Positions 10,281-23,000 of a stretch of 64,000 nt of DNA are shown in pieces. The stretch lies in contig CALAFO010000095.1 in assembly GCA_937892545.1 (NCBI GenBank), positions 13,977-77,976 of the forward strand. The letters run 5' to 3'. The position numbers and the translations under genes are program-made. The DNA is from Scatosoma sp002474405. GTDB taxonomy: Bacteria > Bacillota > Clostridia > Christensenellales > Borkfalkiaceae. The notes under the pieces were generated by a model, which saw only the letters and a program-made list of their open reading frames with translations, searched no databases and was not told the DNA's origin. The stretch's first letter is position 1; each line of letters opens with the position of its first letter.

Positions 10281-11176
10281 TCCATAATCCCTACCTTTAA
10301 CAATTCGCCGAACAGCATTTTTTCAATCGGCGTATCCGTATTCACCGAAACGAAATCCGCGCCGCGTTTCGCGCAGAAAGATTTCAGCTCCGCGCGGAAC
10401 TCTTCCAGCGCCTCTTCGTACGCTTTCAGCATGCCGCGCGTAATTTTTACTTTCATGTTCTTTTCGTCGGAAGCGTCCACCGCTTCGGAATCGAGCAGAT
10501 TCACGCGCCCGTCGTACGCGGGATTGATTTCTTCCGGCGTAAGCACCTGCACCAGCAGCACCTGCCGCTTTTTGTACGCGAGATAATCCACCGCTTTTTT
10601 CCAGTTGCTTTCCGTAAAAAAATCGGAAATAATCACGGTCAGCCCGTTGTTCGTTCCCGTATCGCGGCAATTCGTAACGCATTTTTCAATGTCCGTTTCG
10701 CCGTCGAAATCGATGTCCTCCAAAGTTTTCACCGCACGGAAAAACGCGTTTTTCCCCACGATGGTGCCGTTTTCGTTTTCCGCGTTGTCGCCCTTCATCA
10801 GATAGAACGACGCTTTGTCCATGTTCTGAACCGCAAGAAAACCGAGCGCCGCCGCCGTAGCCACCACGTACGCCGCTTTTTTAGGGTTGTCCTTCCCCAT
10901 CGACGCGGAGCAGTCGATAAAAATCTGCACCTGCATCTGCCGTTCGTCCGTAAACAGTTTCAGAAAGTATTTTTCGAATCTGCTGTACAGATTCCAGTCG
11001 ATACGGCGGATATCGTCGCCGGGCTGATACTCTCTGAAATCGGAAAATTCCACCGTCTGCCCGTAAGTGCTCACCAGGTGTTTTCCTCCGAAATATCCGG
11101 AAAGGTTTGTTTGTAAATTCAACGCCAGCGTTTCCAGTCTGCTGAAAAAGCCGTCGTTCAGGTAAGAAAGCTTCAT
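10277..11176 (-). CDS. DUF58 family protein
   Basis: The protein has 299 residues from the ATG at 11176, which follows a GAGAAGG site; the frame extends nine codons upstream without one. It carries the DUF58 signature at residues 44-75, around FREYQPGDDIRRIDWN, and then a VWA-like fold with DCSASM (D88, S90, S92). There are no membrane segments, so it is probably cytoplasmic, as is usual for DUF58 partners of MoxR ATPases. It begins 81 bases after moxR and overlaps the next gene by four bases. Family assignment is firm; the biochemical activity is unknown. Confidence 0.92.
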   Translation of the reverse strand: MKLSYLNDGFFSRLETLALNLQTNLSGYFGGKHLVSTYGQTVEFSDFREYQPGDDIRRIDWNLYSRFEKYFLKLFTDERQMQVQIFIDCSASMGKDNPKKAAYVVATAAALGFLAVQNMDKASFYLMKGDNAENENGTIVGKNAFFRAVKTLEDIDFDGETDIEKCVTNCRDTGTNNGLTVIISDFFTESNWKKAVDYLAYKKRQVLLVQVLTPEEINPAYDGRVNLLDSEAVDASDEKNMKVKITRGMLKAYEEALEEFRAELKSFCAKRGADFVSVNTDTPIEKMLFGELLKVGIME

Positions 11177-11257
11177 ATCCTTCTCTCCGGTGTTCTCCCG
11201 CAAGGCGCGAAAGGCGCCCTGCGCTCTTTATCGTTTCCGCCTGCCCGGCGGCTTGTG

Positions 11258-12253
11258 TTACTTGCTTCTGTACTTTTTCCGGATTTCTTCCAGAATCTGC
11301 GAAATCGCCTGATCCGCGCTGACGCGCTCGGCAATCGCTTCGAAGTTCATCTTGATTCTGTGGCGAAGTACGGGGTAGGCAAGTTCCTCCACGTCGGAAT
11401 ACGCCACGTTGAATCTTCCCTTCATCAGCGCTTTCACTTTCGCCGCGGAAATCAACGCCTGTCCGGCACGGGGCGAAGCGCCCACGCGGATGTATTTCTT
11501 CGCCGCTTCCGCCGCGCATTCGCCGTCCGGGTGCGTCGCCGCGGTTAAAATCATCGCATAGCGCAGCACTTCTTCCGCCACGGGAATCTGATTCGCCGTT
11601 TCGCGCATTTTCAGAAGCTGCTCGCCGTTGCAGGCGCTTTCCGCAACTTCCGCCATCGTTTTCTGCGTCATGTTTACAATCGCCATCAGCTCGTCCAGCG
11701 AAGGATCGGGAACGATCAGCTTAAACATAAAGCGGTCCATCTGCGCTTCGGGCAGAGGATACGTACCGTCCTGTTCTATCGGGTTCTGCGTGGCAAGCAC
11801 GAAGAACGGCTCGTTGAGTTTGCGCGATACGCCCATTACCGTAACGGTGTGCTCCTGCATCGCTTCGAGAAGCGCGGACTGCGTTTTCGGCGTGGCACGG
11901 TTGATTTCGTCGGCAAGAATAATGTTGCTGAAAATCGGTCCCGGCTGGAATTCGAACACGGAATTCCCCTGCGCGTCTTTTGTGATGATGTTGGTACCCG
12001 TAACGTCGGCGGGCATCAGGTCGGGCGTAAACTGTATACGCGAGAACGGCAGCGAGAACACTCTTCCCAGCGAACGCACCAGACGCGTTTTACCTACGCC
12101 GGGCACGCCTTCCAGAAGAACGTTGCCGCCCGCAATCATCGCGATGATCGTTCCTTCCACCACTTCTTTCTGACCGATAACGTCGCGCGCTACCTGAGCG
12201 AAAATATTTTTGCATTGTTCGCTGAACTGCTCGATGTCTTTCTCTGTAACCAT
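11258..12253 (-). CDS. MoxR family AAA+ ATPase
   Basis: The protein has 331 residues, the usual length for MoxR ATPases. It shows Walker A GVPGVGKT (about 49-56), Walker B IILADEI (111-117) and sensor 1 ATQNP (154-158), plus the conserved block around PLPEAQMDRF. MoxR proteins act as chaperone-like ATPases together with DUF58 and VWA partners, which are encoded directly downstream here. A GAGG-type ribosome site precedes the ATG. A hairpin and a weak promoter-like region separate it from the 414-residue gene upstream, so the level of MoxR may be set separately. Confidence 0.95.
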   Translation of the reverse strand: MVTEKDIEQFSEQCKNIFAQVARDVIGQKEVVEGTIIAMIAGGNVLLEGVPGVGKTRLVRSLGRVFSLPFSRIQFTPDLMPADVTGTNIITKDAQGNSVFEFQPGPIFSNIILADEINRATPKTQSALLEAMQEHTVTVMGVSRKLNEPFFVLATQNPIEQDGTYPLPEAQMDRFMFKLIVPDPSLDELMAIVNMTQKTMAEVAESACNGEQLLKMRETANQIPVAEEVLRYAMILTAATHPDGECAAEAAKKYIRVGASPRAGQALISAAKVKALMKGRFNVAYSDVEELAYPVLRHRIKMNFEAIAERVSADQAISQILEEIRKKYRSK

Positions 12254-12366
12254 TTTACTTTCCTCTTTCCTTTGCTGTTAGTATTTTAGTAATTTATATC
12301 TTTTAACGCGAAAAATCACGTGAATGAAATCACGCAATTTTCCCTCCGTTTTATCCCGATTTTAAT

Positions 12367-12389
12367 GCGGGAGAGTTTTCCTCTCCCGC
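12367..12389 (-). other. Hairpin between the 414-residue gene and moxR
   Basis: A perfect 9-base-pair stem (GCGGGAGAG with its complement, 5-base loop) lies just after the upstream stop codon. On the minus strand it is followed by ATTAAAATC, too poor in U for a confident terminator. It may attenuate read-through into moxR. Confidence 0.55.
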
Positions 12390-12401
12390 GTCGTTGTTTC
12401 T

Positions 12402-13646
12402 TTATTTGCGAATCGAATCCAGATAGTCCGCAATCGCTTTCTTTTCCGCTTCCGAAAGCGAATTGTTGTCCTTCATGCGTTCAAGCATCTCGCTGTAAGC
12501 CTCGTTGAATACATCTCCGTAATAGGTTTCGCCGTTGATTATTTGGTTCGCGGGCGCCGCTTTCGAACCTTCGCCGTTGGAATTGGTGTTATTATTATTT
12601 CCATCGCCCGAACCGTCTCCGAAAGAACTGCTACTGCTGCCGTTGCCGGAATCTGCGTCGCCGGGTTCTTCACCCGGATCCTGACCGTCGCCTTTCCCGC
12701 TGCCCGGATCCGCAACTTGGTCGAACATCGCCGTAACGGTCTTCGTCGCCGTCGCTTCCATATCTTCGCGGTACGGGGAAGTTACTCCGTCCGACCACCC
12801 CACGAAAACGTATCCTTTCTGAGGCAGCGCCATCAGCTTCACTCCAAATTCTTCGCCTTCCGTTACTTCAAACGTATACGCCGTATCTTCAAAATTCACG
12901 CCGTCCAGCACTATCGTCGCATTCACCTTGCCGGGCGCCTTATACGAAATTCCGATTCTGCTCTGGAACGTATCGGGAATCCATGCAATGCCGGTTGTTT
13001 CGAAATATTTGCCGTTGGCAAGATCTATTTTTGTCTGTTCGTTTTTCGCATCCACCGCGGCAAGCAGCGCGGCGTTCTCTTTTTTCGTGAAGTCAATCAC
13101 CCAGCCTTTGCCTTCCACGGTATAGGTAATATCGTACGTCTGCTTTTCTTTCAGCGAATCCACGAAGTGCTTTCCGCCGTCAGGCGCCACCGCCGCCGCC
13201 ACCGTCATGCCGGTGCCCAGCGTAGCGCTGATCGCCACCGCCGCAATCAACGGTACCGATACCGCGATTTTCAGCATTTCGGAACTCACCGATTTCATCG
13301 CGTTCATCGCGTCCTCGCGTTGCTTCATCGCGATAAACGATTCGTCGTTTTCAAGTTCTGCCATCGTCAGGATTCTTTCTTCCAGCCCCAGCGTATCTAT
13401 CCGCTGCGCAATCTTCTTTGTGGTAGGGCGGAACTTAAACTTATAGAACAGCGGCGTCGCAATCGCCGTTGCGGCGATAAACAGTCCGAGTCCGATATAA
13501 ATGCCCGCCTTGAACCCCGCCAGCCAGCTGGCGGCAATGCACACGAACATCAGCGAAAAACCAATCGTCAAACCGCACAGCAATGCTTTCAGAATGCTTT
13601 CGCGCCCGATCCTCTTGTAATACTTTTTAAATACTTCGCTTGTCAT
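12402..13646 (-). CDS. Membrane protein with InlB-like domain, first gene of the MoxR/VWA operon
   Basis: The protein has 414 residues and I cannot name its family. Three membrane segments are likely, at about 21-40, 47-66 and 127-150. Between the second and third is a cytoplasmic loop containing QRIDTLGLEERILTMAEL, reminiscent of DUF4175-type proteins. Outside the membrane, residues about 168-312 form a beta-rich region ending in a divergent InlB-like repeat (KGYVFVGWSDG, KTVTAMFD). A low-complexity Gly/Ser/Asn/Asp linker (315-362) leads to a short helical C-terminus with EF-hand-like spacing but no clear calcium site. It follows its own sigma-A promoter and precedes moxR. The InlB-like domain ties it to the neighbouring surface proteins; the function is unknown. 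Confidence 0.8.
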   Translation of the reverse strand: MTSEVFKKYYKRIGRESILKALLCGLTIGFSLMFVCIAASWLAGFKAGIYIGLGLFIAATAIATPLFYKFKFRPTTKKIAQRIDTLGLEERILTMAELENDESFIAMKQREDAMNAMKSVSSEMLKIAVSVPLIAAVAISATLGTGMTVAAAVAPDGGKHFVDSLKEKQTYDITYTVEGKGWVIDFTKKENAALLAAVDAKNEQTKIDLANGKYFETTGIAWIPDTFQSRIGISYKAPGKVNATIVLDGVNFEDTAYTFEVTEGEEFGVKLMALPQKGYVFVGWSDGVTSPYREDMEATATKTVTAMFDQVADPGSGKGDGQDPGEEPGDADSGNGSSSSSFGDGSGDGNNNNTNSNGEGSKAAPANQIINGETYYGDVFNEAYSEMLERMKDNNSLSEAEKKAIADYLDSIRK

Positions 13647-13761
13647 CTCTCCGAACCTCCTTGTTCCGTTTTAGATTTTTTCCGCCGCGTTTTTCCCGCG
13701 CTTCCGGAATCTTTTTTCTTATATACCGCCCGAATTTCGTTCTTAAACGATATATGTTAAG

Positions 13762-13790
13762 ATTATATCACATTTTCCCCGATTTGTAAA
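13762..13790 (-). promoter_or_regulatory. Sigma-A promoter of the MoxR/VWA operon
   Basis: On the minus strand TTTACA (13790-13785) and TATAAT (13767-13762) are 17 bases apart, with TG just before the -10. The expected start lies in a near-palindrome with CTTAA arms (about 13742-13761), which could be an operator. Confidence 0.75.
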
Positions 13791-13989
13791 GCATTCCCGA
13801 CCGAAAACGCGAATAAATAACTGATTTCTGATAGATTTTTCGAATCGATTCTATCTTAAAATCAAATTACCACGCAAAACGGACAAAAAACAAATATACA
13901 TGCAGGACAATTATTTTTACTATTATATGCAGGAACCGCGCGGAAATGTTTCCATATTTATGCAGTTTATGCAAAGTTTATGCAATCCG

Positions 13990-14033
13990 AAAAAACGAAA
14001 AGCCGGCGACAGCTTATCGCTGCCGCCGACCGG
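13990..14033 (-). terminator. Intrinsic terminator of the giant LRR gene
   Basis: Downstream of the stop at 14086, the minus strand forms a G+C-rich stem of about 12 pairs around GGCGGCAGC / GCTGTCGCC with a GATAA loop, followed by TTTTCGTTTTTT. The rest of 13647-14085 holds only the promoter described separately and A+T-rich sequence. Confidence 0.75.
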
Positions 14034-14085
14034 TTTAAACCCCTCGAATCCGTTTATCGATTCATAGTTTCGTTTGTCTTGCGGA

Positions 14086-17000
14086 TTACTTTCCGTTTTC
14101 GCCCGCGGTAGTCGTTTCCGGACTGTAATTCCACACAATCTTCGCAAAACACTGGCTGATCGTCTGTTTCTCCCCGGAATAGGTAGAAACGTCAATCATC
14201 CATCCGAAGCCGCTTTCCTTATCCGCGTTCCAGAGATTATAAACCTCGGAAGCCGATCTTTCAACGTAAATCGTCTGTTCTGCCGTCCAGCCGCTGAACG
14301 CAACCTGTACCGTCGTAACACTGGAAGGAATTATTATCGATTTCAGCGAGGTGCAGTTATCAAACGCACCGGAAGCAATCTTCGTAACCGTATCGGGAAC
14401 ATTGATGGATTGCAGTTTCGTGCAATCGGTAAACCCGTCCAGAGTTTCGATGCCGTCGGGAATCTGCACCGAAGTCAGTTCCGTGCAACCTTTGAACACA
14501 CGTCCGCCGAGAGAGGTTAACGTACTCGGCAGCGTTACGTTTGTAAGCTTCGTACAACCGTTAAACGCGTCGTACAAAATCTCCGTAACGCCTTCGGGAA
14601 TCACGATTTCCGTAATACCGGAATCGCGGAAAAGGCTGTTAGGAATCGAAGTTATGTTCGCAGGTAACGTAACGGAAGTCAAAGCCGCGCAATTCTGGAA
14701 CATCGATGCAGCGAGAGTTTCTGCACCGGAAGGAAGAGTAACGGTCGTCAGAGCCGAGCAGCCGTAGAACATATTCTGTCCGAACTGCGCCGTATCTTTC
14801 AGGAATCGAACGTCCGTCAGATTCACACAGTTGGCAAATACGCCGTCGGCACCGGTACTCGAACCGCCCAGATACGTTTCCGCCCCTTCAATCACAACGC
14901 TCTGCAATGCAGAACCGGAAAATGCACCGGCTGCAACGGAGCGGGTACTGATTGCTCCGGAAGAAGTGTACGTAACGCCGTTCAGCGTTTCGGGAAGAAT
15001 AACTTTTTCCAGCTGAGTTCCCTTAAACGCCTGTTTGCCGATCGTTTTCAGCGTTGCGGGGAATACGGAAGTTTTCAGCGTTTCCGCTTCGTCACTTTCA
15101 TATCCGTTATAAGTAATCTTCTTCAAACCGGAACCGTCAAACGCATAATCGCCGATGCTTTCCGTATTGGAAGAAATTACAATTTCCTCAAGATATGTCG
15201 CATTCTGGAAGTACTTGGAAGCAATCGTCGTTATCGATTCGGGAAGAACCAGCTTCTTCAGGTTTACGCAGCCGTCCAAAGCTCCCGCGCCGATTTTATC
15301 GTCCTCTCCCAGCGCAATCGTATTGTCTTCAATTACAAGACCGGCAGGGATGCAGATAATCGTCCCGTCCGCCTTGTAAAGCAACCCGTTTTTCGCTTCG
15401 AAATTCGTATTTACGTCCGTATTGAACGTTGTCAGTTTAGCGCAGCTTCCGAATGCCGAAGTATTGATAGTGGTAACGTTCTTCGAAAGCGTAACCGAAG
15501 TTAACGAAGAACAGCCTCTGAATGCCGAAACGCCGATGGTAATCTTGCCCGTAGCGCTTGCCAACGTAGCCGTTTCCAGCTTCGTAAGCCCGGTGCATCC
15601 TTCAAATGAACTCTCCCCGAATGAAGTAACTTTCGTTAAAGAAGTAAACGGGAAAGCGGAAATCTTAGCGCCTTCGGGTGCGTCTTCGGGAACTTCGCTC
15701 ACAAGCGACGTGCAATTTCTGAAGGCATATTTGCTTATGGATGTAAGTTTACCCGTATTCAGCTTTACGTCCGCCAATTTTTCGCACCCGTCGAACATAC
15801 CGGTTGCAACGCTCGTCGGCGTCGCCTTGGATAAATCGATACTTTCAAGGCTACGGCAACCGGCAAACGAATAGTTACCGAATGTCGTAAGCGTACCGCT
15901 AATCTCAATGCCGCTCAGGTCAGAGCACCCGTAGAACACGGCTTCGGGCAATGCCGTAACGCTCTTGGGCAACACAACGTTTTTCAGTTTGCCGCAATTT
16001 TTAAACATCAGCTTGCCCAGCGTTATTTTTGCCGCTTGACTGCTTGACGTTCCGTACGCACCGGAAGTTACTTCCGAAAACGTTACCGTTTCAAGCTGAG
16101 CGCAGTTTTCAAATACGCCTTCGCTATCCGAGTTTGTCAGCAGCGTCGTGGAATTTTCCGCACCGTCGCCGAAGCCCATAGGATATTTCGACTTCGTGGT
16201 GCCGGTATTGCTGTACCACACGCCGGAAAGGTCGGCTTTTTTCAGTCCCGTTCCCGCAAACGCGCCTTTGCCGAATACCTGCACTTTCGAAAGATCCAGT
16301 TCGCCGGTAATCTTGCCTTCTGCGTTTTTCGTTCCCGCAACCTCGGTAAGCGGACAATTTCTGAATGCCAGCCCGCCGATTCTCACAACGTTGTTCAGGT
16401 CAAGATAAGTCAGCTGCGTGCAGCCGTCAAACGTACCGGACATTTTCGCGGAAGTCGTCTTGTACTCATCTTCCTTTCCGTCGGTAGTATTCCACAGTGC
16501 CGAAGGTTCTCCCGTATATCCGGAATCCCCCGTAAGAGTTTCGCCGAGACTGGTAAGACTATCCGGCATACGTACTCTCGAAAGCGCCGTATTTCTGAAA
16601 GAATATTTTCCGAGATATACAAGCTGATCGGGGAATCTGCTTAAATACACGGGCGTTTCTTCGGTGCCGTCCACTTTCGTTTTATTCACATAAGCAAGGT
16701 TGGTGCACCCGTCGAATAAATAATCTCCGAGTACGTTGCTTGCGTCTGCCGAAGACAGAATCACTTCTTTAATCGAAGTACAATTCTGGAAAGTATACGA
16801 ACCGACTTTAAACTGCTTCTTTCCCGAAGTCACGTAAATATACCCGAACCCGACAATCTGCGAAAGATCTGCTTTCGGCTCGCCTTCCGTCTGATTCGTC
16901 GAATTTGCGCCGACCACGCTTTCCAGACTCGTGCAGTTGATAAACAGTTTCGAAGGAAGCGTTTTGATATTCGCTCCCAGCGTTACCTTTTTCAACGAAG

Positions 17001-20000
17001 AGCAGTTAGCAAACGCACCTTCGCCAACCTGCTTGTCGTTCGCGTTCAGTGTGATTTCCGTCAGCGATTTGCAGTTCAGGAACGAATAGTTCTGAATCCA
17101 CTGTACCGATTCCGGAATATTGATTTCTTTCAGGTTTTCGCAATGTGCAAATACGAAACCTCCGTCGTTACCCGTTGTTTCCACACCGTAATAAGTATAG
17201 AAATAATATCCGATATGCGTCAGTTTTTCGGGCAAAGTTACTTTTTCCAGCGATTTGCAGTTATAGAAAGTATATCCGTTCAGTTTCGTAACTTTCGAAG
17301 GGATCGCGATAGATTTTAACGAAACGCAGTTTCTGAAAGCCCATTCGCCGATGGTATCAAGCGCGCTGTTTTCCGCAAATTCCACGGTTTCCAAGCCTAT
17401 GCAATCATAGAAAACTCTGTCTTCTATCGCCGTAACGCTTGCGGGAATAATCACCTTTTTCAAAGTGGCTTTTCCTGCAAACACGCCGGATTTCAGCGTG
17501 GTAACGCCGTCCGCGATTGCAAACGTTTCGGGAACGTCGCCTAAAATATAGGTGATTTCCGTTCCGTCCGTACTGTATATCACAGAACCGTCCGCTTTAA
17601 AGTACCCAAGCTGATTTCCGCTGTCGTCCGTCGGCAGTTTTACTTCGCTGATCGAACCGCAATAGTCGAATACGTTGGTTATATCTGCCACCGTAGACGA
17701 AAGTTCTATCGTTTTCAGCTGTTTGCATCCCTTAAACAGTTCTGCTCCCAGCGCCCCGGTGTTCAGCACTTCAATCGTTTCGGGGAACTTGAACGAGGTA
17801 AGTCCCGTGTTTTCAAACGCCTGCGTAGCGATAGACTGCAACGAACTCTTGCCTTTCACCGCGCCCGTCTCTTCGTCGGTTTCCGCATACGTTTCAAACG
17901 TTACGGATTCCAACGCGGAGCAACCGTAGAAAGCGCCGCCGCGGGTTCCTTTCGACTCTATAGCTTCTATCGTTGCGGGCAGCGTTATGCTTTCCAGTTG
18001 CTGGCAGGAAGCAAACGCATTCCCTTCGATTTTTTTCAGCTTGCAGTTTTTGCCGAAATCAACCTCTTTAAGCTGCTTACAGTAAGCAAACGCACTGTTT
18101 TTAATTGTTTCCAGCGCGCTGTTATCGCCAAACGAAACGTAAGTAAGCGCCTGCGTGTCATAGCTATCGGAATAAGCAAACGCCCGTTCGTGCACGGTGG
18201 TAAGTTTGCTGTTATCAGCAAAAATCACTTCCTTCACGTTAGATTTTGCAAACACCTGCCCGTTTCTCGAATAGGACGAAGCAGAAGAAATCGTATCTTC
18301 GCCGAAATCGGTAACGTTTGCACCGATTTTAATCGTGGTATTTTCGGGGAACTTCGTTTCATAGAACGCCTGAGCGCGCACCGCCGTCAGTTTTTCGGGC
18401 AGAGTCAGCGTAAGTTTTCCGGTCTCGTCCGCCTGAACGTCCTCTCCGTTTTTAATCATACTCAACGCCGTACCCGTAAACGCGCCGTCGCCGATCACCG
18501 AAACGTCGGAATCCGCACCGAAATCTATCGTCGCTAAATTTGTGCAATACGCAAACGCATAAATACCGATAGAAGCAAGTCTCTTCGGGAACGTAATCGA
18601 AGTCAGCGAAATGCAGCTCTCGTTTGATTGAGAAGAACTGGACCCGGTAGTTTTTGTATAGTATGAGAATGCGCCCGTAAAAGTACCGGTACTGGAGCTG
18701 CCGCCGCTCGTAGAAGTAGACGATCCGTCTTCCAGTACCAACGGATTTTCATCATTGCCCTCGGCAAAGTCTACGGTAGCCAGCGAAACGCACCCCTGGA
18801 AGGCGCCCGCGGCAATCGAAGATACCGTGTTGGGGATAACAATCGTTTCAAGACCGCTGCACCCCTTGAACAATCCGGTTTTAATCGTTTTCAATCCTAC
18901 GGGGAGTTCAAACGTCGTCAGCGCTTTCGCGTTATACAACGCATTTTCGCCGATATCGAACGATTCTCCCGCCAATTCGCCGTTAAAGCTCACCGAAGTA
19001 ACCCCGGTATTGTAAGCAAACGCTTCTTTATAAATTTCAATCAGCGTGTTCGGCAGTTTCACATCGCCCGTTTTGGCAAACGGACAGAAATACAATCTCA
19101 CCGGCACTTCTTTCGCCGTCGATTCGTCGCCTTCTTTCTCGTACTTCCCGAAGAGCATGCCGTTTTCCGAATAATAGTGCGTATTGTTTTCGTTTACGTC
19201 CACTCTTTCCAGCTTCGGAGAAACACCCGTCGATTTGAAAAGGTCCATCGAAACAAACGTATATTTCTTCGTTTCCGAACCTTCTTCCTTAACTTCCGCC
19301 CATGTGCCGAGGCGTTCTACGGAAGCGGGCAGACTAACGCTGACAAGTTCCGCGCAGTTTGCAAACGCACCGTCGCCCACGGACACAACGCCCTCGCGAA
19401 GCGTAAGCGCGGTAAGCGCGCTGCAGCCCGAAAAAGCTTTCGCGCCGATGGTAAGCTCGCCCGTGCCTTCCTCAAACGTGAACGAAGTCATATATTTGCA
19501 ATTCTGGAACGCCCCTTCGCCAAGAGACGTAACGCGGGCGGGGAGCTCGAACGCCGTAAACCCGTAGCACCCGGAAAACACGTTGTCGCCAAGAGTCAGC
19601 GCCTGTTCCTCGGCGGTTTCTCCTTCCGCGGAAGCGACAGGCTTCTTCCACACCACTTCGGTAAGCGCCGTGCAGTCTTTGAACGCCGCGTTTCCGATTT
19701 CCGTTACGTTCGCGCCGATCGTAACTTTCGTAAGCTTCTTTCTGCCTACAAACACGTTCGCGCCGATCGTCGTAATCGATCCGGGAAGTTCGTACTCACC
19801 CTCTTTCAACATCGGGTAGTACAAAATCTTCGTAGGAATATTTACCTGTTCTTCGCTCAGATGTTTATCGTAAATAACGCCGTCGCTGCCTTCGTAGTAA
19901 TAGTCGTTCTCTTTATCTACGGTTACGGTAGCAAGTACGGCGTTGGTGCCGCCGAACACCGCGGAAATATCCACGTTCGCAAGCCCCTTGCCGATATGCA

Positions 20001-23000
20001 GCGTTTTTACGCTGCTTCCGCCGTAAGAGGAAACAAACGCCCCGTCTTTGAACGTAACGCTGCCGCTGCTGTTTACGGTTACTTCCGTAATGTTTCTCGT
20101 ATCGCCGAAAGCCGACGTACCGATATAACGTACATTTTCCGTAAGCGTAAGCGCTTCAATCTTCCAGCAGCCGTAAAACGCCCGATCTTCGATTCTGAGG
20201 TCGGCGTCATCCTCACCGCCTTCAAACGTCAGCGTCGTAATTGCACTGCAACCTTCAAATGCCGATTCGCCGATATACTGAAGTCTCGCCGGCACCGCAA
20301 ACGCCGTAATTTTTGTGTTCTTATAAAACGCCTTGTCGCCGATTCTCGTTACCGAATCGGGCAGTACAACCGCGGTATCCGTTTTGCCTGCGGGATAATA
20401 CAACAACGTTTTTCCGTCGGCGCTCAGCAGCATGCCGTTCTGCGCGGAATATACCTGCGCCTGCCCCGTCGCCGCATTGCCTCTCACTTCGATATTCGCC
20501 AGATGGCTGCATCCTTTGAATACGGACTGCGTATAAGAACCGTCGGCAGCTTGAGCGTCGTACAACTTCATCGTCATAAGACGTGCGGGCAGAATCAGGG
20601 TTTCAAGATTGTAGCAGCTTTCAAACGCTTTTTCGTCGATCGTCAGCGCTTTTTCTTCCGTCCCTTCCGGTGCGGCAAGGAATTCCACTTCCGTCAGGGA
20701 ACTTATGGAAGCAAAACCGTTTGCCATCACGTTCGTAACGCTTGCAGGCACAACAATTTTCGTCAGCTTTCTGCGTGAGAATACTTCCGCGGGAATCGTC
20801 TCCACATCGTCGGGAATGGTATAAACGCCGCTGTTCCCGGTTTTCGCGTTGGGGAAATAGAACAGCGTCTTTCCGGTAACGCCGTCGTTTTTGATTACCA
20901 CGCCGTCCTTTTGCGTCTTTCCGTCTGCCGCGGTAATTTCCGGAGAATAGTACACCGGGTCCGCAGTGCCCTCTACTTCGTAAATCGTTACGGATTCGAG
21001 CGCGGAACAATCGGAGAACGCCTCCGGCACAATCTTGGTGATGCTGTTCGGAATGTTGATGGCAACGATATTTTTGCATCCGGTAAACGCTTCCGCTTTG
21101 ATTTCCAGCACCTGTTTGCCTTTATACGTCGCGGGAACGGTAATCGTAGTGAGATATTTCGCGCCCGCCGCGGGCTTTTTCACGTTATAGCCGCCGAAAC
21201 CGGCTTCGTATTCGAATATTTCCGCCCAGCGCGCGGTAAGCGTAGCGCCGCCGAGATACTGCCAGCCGTTTTCGGTGATGCTTGCGCCGTTCTGGTCCGC
21301 TACCTGCGTGTTGCCGTTAAACCAGCCCACAAACGCACGGTTCGTGTCGTTCGATTCGGGCACGGGTAAAGTGAACGGCTGTCTGTATTTCACAGTCGCT
21401 CCTTCCGATAAGTCGGAGGCGTTATACGTGCTGCCGTCCAGAGTCAGATGATACGATTTCGGCTCCCACTTCGCATACAACGTCAGATTTCCGTCGTTTT
21501 CGAATACGGGCAACGCGCCGTAAGTCAGTTCGTACTTCGTTCCGGTCCCGTTTTCGCCGTCGTACCAGCCGGCAAAATCATAGCCGTTGAAATCGGGTTC
21601 GGGCAGCGTAATTTCATCGCCCGTCGCAAAATATCTGTCCGCAATCGTCTGCTCGCTTTCGCCTACGTTGTAGCTCACGGTATACGCTTCCACCGTCGTT
21701 TCCGCCCATGCCGAAGCCACGCCCGCCGCATTGTACGAACGCACGCGCAAAATATTGTTTCCGCTCGTCGTCAGCGTAACTTTCGCGAAAGCGCCGCTCA
21801 CTTCGAAAATTTCGCCGTCGTTCACCTGTACTTCGTATTTCTTCGCGCCTACAACGCTGTTCCAGGTCAACGTCCCGTTCGAATATTCGGGGTTCAGCTC
21901 CACCGCGGTCGTCAGCGTGAGAATCTCGCTGAACAGGGAATTGCCCGCCGCAGTCTCGTCTTTCGCGCAGACGGAAATCGCGTACGTCCTGTTCGCGGCA
22001 AAATCGCTCGCGGTAAACGTATACGTGTTCGTATCCGTGTCAATCGTTCTTTCGCCGATTTTAACGATATATCCTTTCGCGCCCTCCACGGCGTTCCAGG
22101 TCAGCGTGTAATCGTTCAGTACCGGCTTCGAAGGCGCGGCAAGCGTGCTCTTCGTCCAGGTTACGGTTGCTTCGTCGGAATCTTTGAATCCTCTGCCCAC
22201 GGCAACCAGTTTGAACGTATATTCGCCCTTCGCATAACCTTTCAGGTCAAACGAGGTTTTCGTGCCCATATTGATCGCTTCGCCGTCGTTGATCGTCAAC
22301 AGATAGTTATCCGCGTACTTCACCGCGCTCCACGATAATTTTTCGTTCTTCCCGTCAAGCACGAAGTTTTCGGGCGTCGCCAGCGATCCGTCGAACGTAT
22401 ACGTTTCCGATACGGAATTGCGATACCCTTCTTTCGCCACCGCCGTTACGGTAAACGTAATGCCGTTATCTTTCATATCGCAGCCGGAGAAATCGTAGAA
22501 CGTATCCGTTCCGAGGTCGATTTCTTCATGAACGTGATTTTCCGTGCCGCACTCGTACGTAAGCAGATACTTTTCCGCGCCTTCCACGGCGCCGAACGTA
22601 AACACGGAAGGTTGCTTCACCGCAAACAGACATACACGCGCCAGCGTCTTGTTTTTATAATACGCTTTCGTCTCGCTGTTGCCGCTCTTTACGGTAACCA
22701 CGTAATCGCCCGCTTCCTCCGCGGAAAAATCAAACGAATATCTGAGCGAGGAAGTCGTCGTTTCGCGCACCGTCTGCTCCGTGCCGTCGTCCGTCAGTTT
22801 CGCAACGGTGATTTCATACGACTTGTTCACGCCGAGCGACGTCCAGGAAATTTCCTTTTCTCCCACGGAAACCGCGGGAACGCCGGAATTTTCCCATACG
22901 GCGTACAGCACGATGTTTTCGTAAATCGCGTCGCCTTCGTTATATTTCGCCGTCAGCTTCGTTCCGTCGTTGTACGCGCTGTACCACCAGCCGAGGAATT

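Noticed and set aside
19177..20778. 533-codon plus-strand frame and similar long frames opposite the giant LRR gene
   Set aside because: Same artefact: periodic antisense of the repeats, without start signals or recognisable protein sequence.
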